A stretch of DNA of 64,000 nt, from positions 1,178,001-1,242,000 of the forward strand of contig NZ_BAABLD010000008.1 of the NCBI RefSeq assembly GCF_039544165.1, given 5' to 3'. Below are positions 36,243-45,139 of the stretch, in pieces. Under the pieces are notes generated by a model that saw only the letters and a program-made list of their open reading frames with translations, searched no databases and had not been told where the DNA came from. Origin of the DNA: Viridibacterium curvum (GTDB lineage: Bacteria; Pseudomonadota; Gammaproteobacteria; Burkholderiales; Rhodocyclaceae). Numbering within the stretch: position 1 is the stretch's first letter; each line of letters starts with the position of its first letter. The translations under genes were made by a program, and so were the position numbers.

Positions 36243-36601
36243 TTCAGCGATCCCCCTGAGCTGCGTTGGATCTGGCTGCGTCGTTCTGCCAGGAACGTGA
36301 TTCAACGAGGCTGAGAGCCCCTTGTGGCAAGGGTTGCGCGTTGGCGTTCGGCAGCCAGCCCCAACCCTGCGGGCCGCTACCTTGCCGGGCGCATTGCTGC
36401 GTTGCTCGGCGCTCGCGTGGAATGACCACGCAGCGCTTCTCGCGCCTTGCACTGCATCCCGGCAAGGCAGCGTCGCACTCACGGTGATCGCTGAAACGAG
36501 TTATGTTCGCCATGGTTCTGATAGGGGTGTGTCGGTTTTGCCGGGCCAAGCGAAGCCCTGCCGGAGGGCGGCAGAAGCTCGCTCAGGCGGCTTGCGCTGC
36601 G
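36242..36601. promoter_or_regulatory. Structured 359-nt spacer between the two tube genes
   Basis: No gene is seen. TTTCAGCGATC at 36242-36252 is matched by its exact reverse complement GATCGCTGAAA at 36486-36496. Nested inside, CCTTGCCGGG (36380-36389) pairs with CCCGGCAAGG (36458-36467), and the inner arms CGTGG/CCACG close around AATGA (36421-36425). The spacer lies between the highly expressed sheath/tube 1 segment and the tube 2/baseplate segment. It could act as an RNA hairpin that ends or stabilises part of the message and so sets subunit ratios; this role is inference. Confidence 0.6.
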
Positions 36602-37036
36602 TCAGTCGTTCTGCAGTTCCAGACCTTCGTGCGCCAGCTCGATGGACTCGATGGCCACTTCGTTGCCGGAGGCTTTCAGACCGGGACCTTCGACCTTCAC
36701 CGGGAAGGCGTTCTGGGCTTTCCAGACCATGACCGGCTCATGCTTCTCGTTGAGCAGGCTGATCACCACGTCACGACGCTCGACAGTGTTGAGCTTGACG
36801 GTGGAGAGCCACTTGAAGAACTCGTTGTCGCTCTTGACTATGCCGCGCTTGAGCGTGATGTTGCTGAACTTGCGCAGGCCGGGCATCTTGATTGACGAGT
36901 ACTCGGGGAAGGAGCCGTCGCGATATTCGATGGCCTGGTTTTCCTGCGTGAGGCCGGAGACTTCGGAGAAGCCGATACGGGTGCCGCCCCACTGCACGGT
37001 GAAGTGGAAGACGGGCAAGGGATATTGTGCGGGCAT
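36602..37036 (-). CDS. eCIS inner tube protein 1 (Afp1-like, main tube)
   Basis: 144 residues of the phage tail tube family: PLPVFHFTVQWGGTRIGFSE, VSGLTQENQAIEYRDGSF, MPGLRKFSNITLKRGIVKSD and DVVISLLNEKHEPVMVWKA. It follows the sheath gene by 50 nt, the typical sheath-tube order. Multiple hexameric rings would build the lumen in which cargo is held. The stop is followed by the long structured spacer, so it may be the last gene of the abundant-transcript segment. Confidence 0.94.
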   Translation of the reverse strand: MPAQYPLPVFHFTVQWGGTRIGFSEVSGLTQENQAIEYRDGSFPEYSSIKMPGLRKFSNITLKRGIVKSDNEFFKWLSTVKLNTVERRDVVISLLNEKHEPVMVWKAQNAFPVKVEGPGLKASGNEVAIESIELAHEGLELQND

Positions 37037-37086
37037 GATGATGTGTCCTTGAATGTTGGGTGAAGGGTTGCGGGCTCAGTGGCACA

Positions 37087-39051
37087 TCACGAGGTCTGCA
37101 GCTTGTGCGAGAACTGCAGGATGATGAATTCCGCGGGGCGTACGACGGCCATGCCGATCTGCACGATCATGCGGCCCTCAAGAATGTCCTGCGCATTCAT
37201 CGTCACGCCGAGACCGCAGCGCACGAAGAAGGCATCCTTCGGCGTGGCGCCGGCGAGCGCACCTTCACGCCACTTCTGCGTCAGGTAGTTCTCGATCATG
37301 CCGCGCACCTTGACCCAGGTATTGGCATCGTTGGGTTCGAACACGGCCCAGTAGGTCGACTTCTTGACCGACTCTTCGACCATGTTGAAGAAGCGGCGCA
37401 CCGACACGTAGCGCCACTCGTTGTCGTTGCCGGCCAGTGTGCGTGCGCCCCACACCAGGGTGCCCTTGCCGGCGAAGGCGCGGATGGCGTTGATGGATTT
37501 GCCGGCGACGGTGTCGACGTTGAGGCCGTCGGTGTCGGAGGTGTCAAAGTTCACCTCCGGCCCGATCACGCTGTTGAGGCTGACGTTGGCCGGGGCCTTC
37601 CACACGCCGCGCTGGTTGTCGACCAGCGAGTAGATGCCGGCGATGGCGCCGCTGGGCGGGCAGCTGGTCAAAGTGTTGTTGATGCCCTTGATGAGGTTGC
37701 TGTAGACGCCGAAGTTTTCGAGCAGGGCTTGCTCGGCGGTGTTGCGATAGCCGCTGGCAGCGCTCACGAGGCCGCTGATGACACCGCTGACTGTTGCGAA
37801 AGCGGCATTGATGAAGGGCAGTGCGGCATTGAGCAGCTCGACCTCTTCGTCGAGGGCTGCTGCGATACCGGTGGTTGTGGCTGCGGGTGACGATGCACCG
37901 AAGATGCCACCCCATTCCGTGGCGCTGGGGTCAGAGCCAGCATCCCACTGCACGGTGTAGGCAAATGGGCCAGGGGCAGGTGCGGCTTCCATGCGGGCCT
38001 TGAGTTCCTTTTCGAACGCGATGAGGTTCGTGTAGGCCGTCTTGAGTGTGCTGGTGATGCTGGCTGCAGCGTCGTCCTTCAGCTTGGTGTGCACGAAGGC
38101 GCTACCGCCGGTGACGCCACCGTCGACCAGTTCGGCCAGACGGTAGAGGTAGCCGAACAGGTTCTGCATGTTCGCGGCGGAGGGCGTCGAGCGATAGGTG
38201 TTCATCAGTTCGGCTTGCTGGGCCGAAACGCTCTTGCTGATGGCGCCCGTTGCCGTGTTGATGCGGGCGTCGAAACCGGCGATGTCGGCCTGCGAGTCAT
38301 CGATGGTTTTCATCAGTGCCAGCAGGCCCGCATCAGAGGTGAGGCTCTGCAAGGTGACGCTGGAGCCGCCCTTCTTGAGCGCATTCTTGATGTTGGCGTA
38401 GCCGACATTCTTGCTGTAGTTGAGTTTGAGCCAGGGCGTGTAGGCTGCGCCGTACTTGAGGCTGTTGATGCCGATCTTGTCGCGGAAGGCTGTGCCCAGT
38501 GCGTCGGTGCGGACTGTGTCGAGCACAGCGACGCGATCGCCCAGCTCGCCACATTGTTTGAGTGCGACTTGCTGTACGGCGGAGAGCTTGTCGGCATCCA
38601 GGCCGGCAGCGTCCGGGAACAGCAGGATGGTCGGCTCATCGAACTTCTTGACGGCCTTGACGCCAGCGATCAATTCGTCGCGATCAGGTTGGCTGGCATA
38701 CTTGTCGGCCTTGACCGACACGATGTAGCAGTCGCCACCGCCGTTGTCGAAGAACAGGCGCAGGCTGTCGTAGAGATAGAAATTCGAGCTGATGGCGGCG
38801 CTGACGAAGTTGTTGTTGTCGTCGAGTACGACTTCGGTCACGGCGATGGCGGGGCCGTAGCCGAACAGCGCTTCGTATTCGAGCAGTGACTTGATGCGCG
38901 TCGGTATGCCGACGAGGTCGCCTTTGACGATGCGGCTTGCGAACTCTGTATAGCCTACGAACGCAGGGATGGCGGTTTCGACTTCGGCCACCGAAGGCGG
39001 GAAGACGGAGATTTCTTCAACGTAGACGTCGGGTGTCTTGTAGGTTGGCAT
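37087..39051 (-). CDS. eCIS contractile sheath protein (Afp2/3-like)
   Basis: 654 residues. The N-terminus MPTYKTPDVYVEEISVFPPS and VETAIPAFVGYTEFA, the domain KYGAAYTPWLKLNYSKN, and the C-terminal NEWRYVSVRRFFNMVEESV to ENYLTQKWREGALAG and FVRCGLGVTMNAQDI are classical for contractile sheaths. A ~180-residue Ala/Ser/Thr-rich region (~260-440) is a decoration insertion of the kind seen on the surface of large sheath proteins. It is the only sheath gene here, whereas Afp and PVC encode three. Confidence 0.95.
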   Translation of the reverse strand: MPTYKTPDVYVEEISVFPPSVAEVETAIPAFVGYTEFASRIVKGDLVGIPTRIKSLLEYEALFGYGPAIAVTEVVLDDNNNFVSAAISSNFYLYDSLRLFFDNGGGDCYIVSVKADKYASQPDRDELIAGVKAVKKFDEPTILLFPDAAGLDADKLSAVQQVALKQCGELGDRVAVLDTVRTDALGTAFRDKIGINSLKYGAAYTPWLKLNYSKNVGYANIKNALKKGGSSVTLQSLTSDAGLLALMKTIDDSQADIAGFDARINTATGAISKSVSAQQAELMNTYRSTPSAANMQNLFGYLYRLAELVDGGVTGGSAFVHTKLKDDAAASITSTLKTAYTNLIAFEKELKARMEAAPAPGPFAYTVQWDAGSDPSATEWGGIFGASSPAATTTGIAAALDEEVELLNAALPFINAAFATVSGVISGLVSAASGYRNTAEQALLENFGVYSNLIKGINNTLTSCPPSGAIAGIYSLVDNQRGVWKAPANVSLNSVIGPEVNFDTSDTDGLNVDTVAGKSINAIRAFAGKGTLVWGARTLAGNDNEWRYVSVRRFFNMVEESVKKSTYWAVFEPNDANTWVKVRGMIENYLTQKWREGALAGATPKDAFFVRCGLGVTMNAQDILEGRMIVQIGMAVVRPAEFIILQFSHKLQTS

Positions 39052-39062
39052 GGTGATGGGCC

Positions 39063-40064
39063 TCAGGGTTTGGAGAGATGGACAATGAGATCTGCCTTCG
39101 CCCGCTCAGGGCCCGGCAGCGGCAGGTGCTCGATCAGGACGGTCGTACTGCGGTTCAGATTCAACTTCTTCAGACCGCGCTCCCGCCGCGCTACAGCTGA
39201 TTGGGACTGGAAAACGACAATGTCGGCGCTGCTGTCCCCGAGCAGCGATTTCTGGATGAAGTCGTCCGGCAGGGGCGCCGGTACGGCCGCAAAAACGATG
39301 GGTGGGCGACCCTCAGTGGCCGCACCTTCGTCGACGATGTTCAGGGCCGCGACTTCTTCGGCGGTCCAGTTGCGCGTGACGATGTAGTAGCGCAGCGGTT
39401 CGCTGCGGGCGGCGAAAGTCAGCGTGAAGTCGGGTGGTGTCGCGTAGAAGCCGTCGTCGATGCGGATGGCCAGCACGCCCCAGGCGCCGGTGTCGCGCAA
39501 TTCGGCGTCGATGAGGAGCTGGCGCTGTTCGATGACGCCGGCACCGTAGTCTTCCTCGATGCGGTAACGCCCATTGGGCAGGCTGCGCAGGTCGTAGCTG
39601 GTGTTGTCATCGCTGAGCATGCGCGCATCGAGCACATTGCCCGTGGCGTCAAGCAGGCGCAGCGTGACGGGGCGTGTGCTGGACAGCGGGGTGTGAGCGT
39701 GCAGGCCTGCTGCAACCGTTACACCGACAGGGGCGTCAAGCGTGGTCGGGCTGACGGTATTGCTGAACAGGGGTGTGAGGCGCGGGTCCGCCAGCAGGGG
39801 AGCGGTGATATTGGCGAAGCGCGTGTTCTGCAGACGCAGGGCGAAATAGAGCGTTTCGCCAGAGATGTCGCTGACCGGCTTTTTCGGCGCTTCGGCTTCG
39901 TAGAGCAGGTGCAGGCGCCCTTCGAGCATGCGCGCAATGATGCGGCCGGCGCGCAGGCGTTCGCGCGTGCTTTCGGTCGGGACGAATTCGATGTCGCGAC
40001 AGGCTTCGCTGTAGTAATCGTGCGCGATGCTGATCGTCGTCAGCGGTGAGAAGCGGATCTTCAT
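39063..40064 (-). CDS. Unknown eCIS protein coupled to the cap gene
   Basis: 333 residues from ATG 40064, overlapping the stop of the DUF4255 gene by 4 nt. Not a sheath or fibre by sequence. Visible: an N-terminal FLSPLTTIS-like start (IRFSPLTTISIAHDYYSEAC), a segment FVPTESTRERLRAGRIIARM, a beta-rich middle with TLRLLDATGNVLDARML and RSLPNGRYRIEEDYG, and a basic region RRERGLKKLNLNRSTT. The NGRYRI strand pattern suggests an Ig-like or carboxypeptidase-regulatory-like domain. Its fixed position between cap and sheath suggests a cap-adaptor or sheath terminator. Confidence 0.65.
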   Translation of the reverse strand: MKIRFSPLTTISIAHDYYSEACRDIEFVPTESTRERLRAGRIIARMLEGRLHLLYEAEAPKKPVSDISGETLYFALRLQNTRFANITAPLLADPRLTPLFSNTVSPTTLDAPVGVTVAAGLHAHTPLSSTRPVTLRLLDATGNVLDARMLSDDNTSYDLRSLPNGRYRIEEDYGAGVIEQRQLLIDAELRDTGAWGVLAIRIDDGFYATPPDFTLTFAARSEPLRYYIVTRNWTAEEVAALNIVDEGAATEGRPPIVFAAVPAPLPDDFIQKSLLGDSSADIVVFQSQSAVARRERGLKKLNLNRSTTVLIEHLPLPGPERAKADLIVHLSKP

Positions 40065-40645
40065 TTGTTGCCCAGCGCGGTTTCGATGTCGGTGATGGGT
40101 TTGCCGATGGCGAGCGGCTCGACGTCCTGCAGCACCACCATGCGTACGCGGTAGGCCACCGAGGGCAGGTACTTGCTGCCGAGGTAGGCCCAGATCTGGT
40201 TGAGCTGCTCGGTCGACAGCGCGAGCATTTCGACAAGCAGCTTGTCGATGCGCGGATCGAGCGCGGGGTATTCGTCAGGCGTGAACACCGGGTGCGCCTG
40301 GAAGAAGGTCAGCAGGTTCGACAGGAAGCGCAGCGATTGCGTGTATTTGTCGTTGGCCGACGGGCGCGCGTGGAACAGCACGGTGAGGTTGAGCTTGAGT
40401 TCGGGCTGCAACAACACCTGGCTGCCGCCGACGTAGGCGTAGTCCGGCAGCTGCGAGCGCATCACGCGGTCTTCTTCGATGTTGATGAGGGTGAGGCCGA
40501 TGTTGTCCGGCGCGATGGCCCATTTGCCTGCGTCGTCGACGAGCTGGCCAACGATGACCTCACCGACGTTGGTGCTCGTCAGCCCCCTGTTACGCAGATG
40601 CGTATTGGTGGTGTCGGCGAGAAAACGGATGGCCTGGTCCAGCAT
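40061..40645 (-). CDS. eCIS cap/terminator protein (DUF4255, Afp16-like)
   Basis: 194 residues of the DUF4255/Pvc16 family: MLDQAIRFLADTTNTHLRNR, IGLTLINIEEDRVMRSQLPD and LNLTVLFHARPSANDKYTQS with LRFLSNLLTFFQAHPVFTPD. Afp16 homologues cap the distal end of tube and sheath and fix particle length. It is the first gene of the eCIS operon; its promoter should lie in 40646-41245. Confidence 0.92.
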   Translation of the reverse strand: MLDQAIRFLADTTNTHLRNRGLTSTNVGEVIVGQLVDDAGKWAIAPDNIGLTLINIEEDRVMRSQLPDYAYVGGSQVLLQPELKLNLTVLFHARPSANDKYTQSLRFLSNLLTFFQAHPVFTPDEYPALDPRIDKLLVEMLALSTEQLNQIWAYLGSKYLPSVAYRVRMVVLQDVEPLAIGKPITDIETALGNK

Positions 40646-41245
40646 CGTTCTCCAACTCCCTTATCGGGCTGCCCGGCGGGGGCTGCACCTCACGCGGGCT
40701 AAGCCGCAGGATCACGACAGGGGTTAGGAGGACGACAGGCTACAAGGCGCGGGTGCAATGCCCGGCCGGCATCTGACTCTCTGTCACGGCTGTGCGTGTT
40801 GATTGTTAAATTCTGTTGCGTAGCCTAGGCCTGCGTTCTTTCTGGCGCCATGGCCGAAGGGGCAGGCGTGTTCTGTCCAATCGGGCAAGCAAGCGCTGAA
40901 GGCTGTTGTCACCCCTGAAATTCCGTCGCAAAAGGCGCTCTCACGTCGTTATTGCGCGACGGTGACGGATACGGATACACGGATACGGGCTCTTCAGCGG
41001 AAGGCCGGGATGTCGAACGAAGTGTCGGGGTTGGCGGTATGGCATCCGCCGCGTGCTTCTTCTGGCAGAACAAGCACTTGCACTGCCGCGCGGGTAGTTT
41101 GTTCGACAGAAAAACTATAGAATGCGGTGGCCTGATCGATGTCCCGGCCGTCAGGGCCAGCGTCTCGATGCGGGGAACACACACAAGAAGCCCGGGGCCG
41201 CGTCGCGGTGCTCGTGCGCTTCACCACACCATCGAGGAGACACAC
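40646..41245. promoter_or_regulatory. 600-nt intergenic region between eCIS and pectate lyase (divergent promoters)
   Basis: No gene is recognised. The eCIS cap gene reads left and the pectate lyase gene reads right, so both promoters must lie here. On the right, TAGAAT at 41118-41123 is a plausible -10 for the pectate lyase, about 123 nt upstream of its ATG, but no good -35 was found. Near 40966-40990, GGATAC is repeated three times within about 25 nt (GGATACGGATACACGGATAC), a possible binding-site array. On the left, a purine-rich GGGGTTAGGAGGACG tract occurs. No operator can be named with confidence. Confidence 0.4.
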
Positions 41246-42877
41246 ATGTACGCAAGACTGCTCGGCGCCATCGCGCTGGCAAGCCTGTTCGCCGGCGGCG
41301 CGCAGGCGGCTTCGGACGCTCCGTCCGGCTATACCAAGTGCGCCCAGAACACCGGCGCGACCTGTTCTTTCAGCGGCACGCGTTCGGTCGCGCTGGGCAA
41401 GTCCGGCAGCTTCGTCTACGGCACTTTCACGAACAGTGTGGCTTGCTCGTCGAGCAACTTCCCGAGCAACACCTTCACTTCGTCGGCCTGGTGTTCCTAT
41501 GCGGGCACCACGACGAGCTCGTCGAGCAGCGTGGCCTCCAGCAGCGTGGCATCGAGCAGTTCGTCGCAGTCCTCGTCGTCGGTAGCATCATCCAGCTCTT
41601 CGGTTGCTTCTTCGGTCGCGTCGTCGAGCTCGAGCAGCTCCAGCGTGGCTTCGTCGGTGAGCGCTGATCCTTACGTAACGGGCTGCGGCACCGAGACCAG
41701 CAACCTGACGGCAAGCAAGATCATCTACGTGACGCCCGGTGCGTCGAGCAGCGGTGCAGGCACCAGTTTCTCGGCACCGATGAGCCTCAGTGCCGCGCTG
41801 TCGTCCGTGAGTGCCGGCCAGATGGTCCTGTTGCAACCCGGCACCTACAACATTCCCTACACCGCTGGCGCGAAGAACACCATCACGCTGTCGCAGTCGG
41901 GTTCCTCCAGCGCGAGGATCTACCTTGTCGCCGCCAATTGCGGGCGCGCCAAGATCGACTTCCAGTGGCCGGACAAGACCTGGCTGCAGGATTCGTACGG
42001 CTTCTATCTCACGGGTAACTACTGGTATTTCAAGGGCATCGACATCACGCGTGCCGGCTACCAGGGCACCTACGTGACGGGTGCCAACAACACCTTCGAG
42101 AACGTCGCGTTCTACAACAACCGCAACAGCGGCCTGGAAATCAACAAGGGTGGTTCGTATACCAAAGTCATCAACGTTGACGCCTACAACAACTACGATC
42201 CGAAAAAGAACGGCAGCATGGCCGACGGCTTTGCCTCCAAGCAGACCCAGGGCCCCGGCAACTTCTTCTATGGTTGCCGCGCCTGGAACAACTCGGATGA
42301 CGGGTATGACACGTTTGACAGCGCTGAGGTCGTGACCATCGAGAAGAGCTGGGCGTTCAACAACGGCATCAACCTGTGGAATGACAGCGCGTTCGCCGGT
42401 AACGGCAATGGCTTCAAGCTCGGTGGCAACAGCAAGCTGCAACGGAATGTCATCACCCAGTCGGTTGCATTCGGTCAGCCGAACAAGGGTTTTGACCAGA
42501 ACAACAACACCGGCGGCGTGACGCTCTACAACAACATCAGCTTCAAGAACGGCATCAACTTCGGTTTCGGTGGTTCGCTGGCATCGGGCGAGAAGAACAA
42601 GTTCCGCAACAACATCTCGCTCTCGGGAACCAGCTCGGACAGCATCGCCAACGCCGATCAGTCCAACAACAGCTGGAACAGCCTCACCGCGACGAGCTCG
42701 GACTTCGCCAGTCTCGATCTGAGCCTTGCCACGGCAGCCCGCAATGCCGATGGCAGCCTGCCGCAGACGAATCTTTTCCGTCTTTCCAGCAGCAGCAAGA
42801 TGATCGACAAGGGCATCAGCGTCGGCCTGCCCTATCTTGGCTCAGCGCCTGATCTGGGTGCCTTCGAGCTCAAGTAA
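41246..42877 (+). CDS. Secreted pectate lyase, PL9-like, with N-terminal module and Ser linker
   Basis: 543 residues from ATG 41246 (GAGGAGA six bases upstream). Signal peptide 1-21, then a ~60-residue module with Cys at 32, 40, 67 and 83 (SGYTKCAQ...GATCSFSG...SAWCSYA), then a poly-Ser linker with Val/Ala (~88-145), then a right-handed beta-helix. The catalytic part contains PKKNGSMADGFASKQ and CRAWNNSDDGYDTFDS, Asp/Lys signatures of PL9-type enzymes that cleave de-esterified pectin using calcium. It is exported and probably released. A strong terminator follows. The exact PL family is by recognition of these motifs. Confidence 0.85.
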   Translation: MYARLLGAIALASLFAGGAQAASDAPSGYTKCAQNTGATCSFSGTRSVALGKSGSFVYGTFTNSVACSSSNFPSNTFTSSAWCSYAGTTTSSSSSVASSSVASSSSSQSSSSVASSSSSVASSVASSSSSSSSVASSVSADPYVTGCGTETSNLTASKIIYVTPGASSSGAGTSFSAPMSLSAALSSVSAGQMVLLQPGTYNIPYTAGAKNTITLSQSGSSSARIYLVAANCGRAKIDFQWPDKTWLQDSYGFYLTGNYWYFKGIDITRAGYQGTYVTGANNTFENVAFYNNRNSGLEINKGGSYTKVINVDAYNNYDPKKNGSMADGFASKQTQGPGNFFYGCRAWNNSDDGYDTFDSAEVVTIEKSWAFNNGINLWNDSAFAGNGNGFKLGGNSKLQRNVITQSVAFGQPNKGFDQNNNTGGVTLYNNISFKNGINFGFGGSLASGEKNKFRNNISLSGTSSDSIANADQSNNSWNSLTATSSDFASLDLSLATAARNADGSLPQTNLFRLSSSSKMIDKGISVGLPYLGSAPDLGAFELK

Positions 42878-42908
42878 TCCATTCAGAGTTTCGGCTCTCG
42901 TTGTACTG

Positions 42909-42939
42909 ACGCACGCCCTTGCAGGCGTGCGTTTTTTTT
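42909..42939 (+). terminator. Rho-independent terminator after pectate lyase gene
   Basis: ACGCACGCC (42909-42917) pairs with GGCGTGCGT (42924-42932) across a six-base loop and is followed by a run of T residues (42933-42939). Confidence 0.9.
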
Positions 42940-42954
42940 CTGAGCCCTGCGCGC

Positions 42955-42984
42955 ACCAAAAAGAAGAGGGCCCTGAGGCCCTCT
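42955..42984 (-). terminator. Rho-independent terminator of the TM2/pilin-like gene
   Basis: Read on the minus strand after the stop at 43003, AGAGGGCC (around 42965-42972) and GGCCCTCT (42977-42984) form a stem, and the downstream minus-strand sequence is TTCTTTTTGG. It faces the terminator of the convergent pectate lyase gene. Confidence 0.75.
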
Positions 42985-43002
42985 GGTGTCGGCGCCCTGC
43001 GC

Positions 43003-43758
43003 TCAGCGTCGCTGGCACTGCTGCGGGCGATAGATCGGCTTGACGGAGCCACCCGTGCAATCCCACGAGAGCTGGTTGTTGGCGATGCGTGGCTCGAACT
43101 CGATGGTCTGGTCGCGCAGCGAACTTGCGGCGTTACCAAACAGGATCACGATGCGGCCGTTTTCCTGCAGACGGGCAGTGCCGAGATTGGGCAGCTCGCG
43201 AACGTTGTCGGCGGTGACTTCTTCTGGTGTCTGTGGCAGGCGACCATTCTTGACGATGAATTGCTGCACTTCCTGACGCAGCGGTTCGATGCTCTGGATC
43301 GCGGCCATGGTCCTGGCTTTCATCGTGTAGTTCTGATATTGCGGCAAGGCGATCGCTGCGAGGATGCCGATCAGGGCGATGCCACCGAAGATGGCCACGA
43401 CGATGGCGATAATCACCCCGCTGTTCCCGGCCTCATACTTTTCGTTGAGGCTCTCCTCACTGGTGCAGAGGTAGATGATGAACTCGATGAACGCCACCAG
43501 CCCCGGAATCCAGGTCCAGAAGAACAACAGGTAGAGCAGGCCCCACCAGGGCTTCTTGAGGTAGAACTTGTGTGCGCCGAGGCCGCCGGCGAAGAAGGTC
43601 AGCAGCACCAGAGCAACCTTGCTGACCTGTCCCTTCTGCTTGACCCCGCACTTGGGGCAAATCACGGCTTTCTTGTTGATCTCGGCGCCACACTCGCTGC
43701 AGTCCTTGGTGAGTCGCTCCAGCGATGCTTTGGGTGCTGCATAGACGTTGCCGCTCAT
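43003..43758 (-). CDS. Zinc-ribbon, TM2-domain and pilin-like fusion protein
   Basis: 251 residues from ATG 43758. A zinc ribbon (CSECGAEINKKAVICPKCG, ~20-38) precedes a TM2 domain of two helices (ALVLLTFFAGGLGAHKFYLK and WGLLYLLFFWTWIPGLVAFIE). Then comes a third hydrophobic helix with the type IV pilin-like IGILAAIALPQYQNYTMKAR, followed by a periplasmic segment (TMAAIQSIEPLRQEVQQF...), similar to pilin soluble domains. Whether the pilin-like helix is cleaved by a prepilin peptidase is unclear because it lies internally. Inner-membrane location is likely; function unknown. Confidence 0.7.
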   Translation of the reverse strand: MSGNVYAAPKASLERLTKDCSECGAEINKKAVICPKCGVKQKGQVSKVALVLLTFFAGGLGAHKFYLKKPWWGLLYLLFFWTWIPGLVAFIEFIIYLCTSEESLNEKYEAGNSGVIIAIVVAIFGGIALIGILAAIALPQYQNYTMKARTMAAIQSIEPLRQEVQQFIVKNGRLPQTPEEVTADNVRELPNLGTARLQENGRIVILFGNAASSLRDQTIEFEPRIANNQLSWDCTGGSVKPIYRPQQCQRR

Positions 43759-44024
43759 TTTTCCCCCGGATTGTTTGTTGGCATGCGAAGCGCATGGTAA
43801 CCCGCTTTGCACAGCAGCTTTGAGGGCAAGCCGCTGACGTCAGGCCGGCCTGGTTGTGTGCAGCGCATCACACAGGGCGGACGGCTCCCGCAATCCGGAT
43901 CAAGCGCGGAATATCCTGCCGACTTAGCCTGCGCAGCACGCTGATCCCGCTGTCAGCTGCCACAAGAAGACGCAGTACGAGACAGATCGCCAGCCTCTGG
44001 CGACACAAAGCAAAGGAGAATTCC

Positions 44025-45059
44025 GTGATTTCCAAACTCAGCCTGGGCGTGCTCCTGCTCGCCCTGAGCAGTCAGCTTTTTGCCGCCGCCGACGCTCCGT
44101 CGGGTTGGACCAAGTGCGCCCAGCCCGGCGCCACCTGCACCATGACCGGCACTCATGAAACCACCATGGGCAAGGGCGGCGTGTTCTCGCCCAACGTCGT
44201 CCGCACCGGTAGCTTCGTCTGTTCGCTGGCCAACTTCCCCGGCGCACCCGGGAATGCCTCGTGGTGCTCGTACAACCCCGCATCGGCCAGTGCCAGCAGT
44301 GCCAGCAGCTCGGTCGTCGCGTCGAGCTCCAGCTCTTCGGTGACCAGCTCCGCCGCAAGCAGCTCGACCAGCACGGCCGCGATCCGCATCTTCATCGCCG
44401 GGGACTCGACGGCCAGCCTGTACGGAAGCGACCGTTACCCGCGCATGGGCTGGGGCCAGCCCTTCCAGCAGTACTTCAAGAGCACGGCAACCGTGGTCGA
44501 CGATGCCAAGTCCGGCGCCAGCACGACGAGCTTCCTGACCACGTCGAACTATGCGGACATCAAGAGCAAGATGAAGGCAGGTGACTATCTGCTGATCCAG
44601 TTCGGCCACAACGACGAAGATGGCAATCCGGCAGCAACCACTTTCTACAACACGCTCAAGACCTATGTGGACTACGCCAGGAGCGTTGGCGCCAAGCCCA
44701 TCCTGATCACGCCGGTGACGCGTCGCACCTTCGCCACCGATGGTTCGGGCAACATGAAGAACAGCCACATCACGACCAAGGGTGGCGACTACCCGCAAGC
44801 CGTGCGCAACCTCGGCGCCGCAACCGGTACGCCCGTCATTGACCTGACTGCGCGCAGCATGACCTTCTTCAAGAGCGTCGGCGAAGAGGGCTCCAAGGCC
44901 TACTTCATGTGGGTCAAGGCCTCCGAGGGTTTCCCGGCCTACACCTCCGACACCAGCGACAACACGCACTTCCGCGAGAAGGGTGCGATTGCGGTCGGCC
45001 AGCTGGTGATCGATGGCCTGCGCGACCTGAATTCGCCGCTGGTGCAGTACCTCAAGTAA
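44025..45059 (+). CDS. Secreted rhamnogalacturonan acetylesterase-like SGNH hydrolase (CE12-like)
   Basis: 344 residues from GTG 44025, with AAGGAGAA just upstream (44012-44019); longer versions to 43854 lack a signal peptide start. Signal peptide ~1-21, then the shared module (SGWTKCAQ...GATCTMTG...ASWCSYN, ~25-84), a Ser/Ala linker (~86-118), then an SGNH domain: IRIFIAGDSTASLY (Ser128), LIQFGHNDEDG, and DNTHFREKGA with the catalytic Asp/His. It removes acetyl groups from rhamnogalacturonan so that lyases can act, and works with the two pectate lyases in this window. A 266-nt divergent promoter region separates it from the TM2-domain gene. Confidence 0.87.
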   Translation: MISKLSLGVLLLALSSQLFAAADAPSGWTKCAQPGATCTMTGTHETTMGKGGVFSPNVVRTGSFVCSLANFPGAPGNASWCSYNPASASASSASSSVVASSSSSSVTSSAASSSTSTAAIRIFIAGDSTASLYGSDRYPRMGWGQPFQQYFKSTATVVDDAKSGASTTSFLTTSNYADIKSKMKAGDYLLIQFGHNDEDGNPAATTFYNTLKTYVDYARSVGAKPILITPVTRRTFATDGSGNMKNSHITTKGGDYPQAVRNLGAATGTPVIDLTARSMTFFKSVGEEGSKAYFMWVKASEGFPAYTSDTSDNTHFREKGAIAVGQLVIDGLRDLNSPLVQYLK

Positions 45060-45078
45060 GCGCCGCAGCTGCAGGAAA

Positions 45079-45110
45079 GCAAAAGGGCCGCAATGCGGCC
45101 CTTTTGCTTT
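45079..45110. terminator. Bidirectional terminator between convergent genes
   Basis: GCAAAAGGGCCGC (45079-45091) and GCGGCCCTTTTGC (45095-45107) form a 13-bp stem with a three-base loop; T-runs occur on both strands. It serves the esterase gene and the convergent deacetylase-caspase gene. Confidence 0.9.
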
Positions 45111-45139
45111 GCAGTGTGTTCTGGTGCGTCAGGTGTGGC

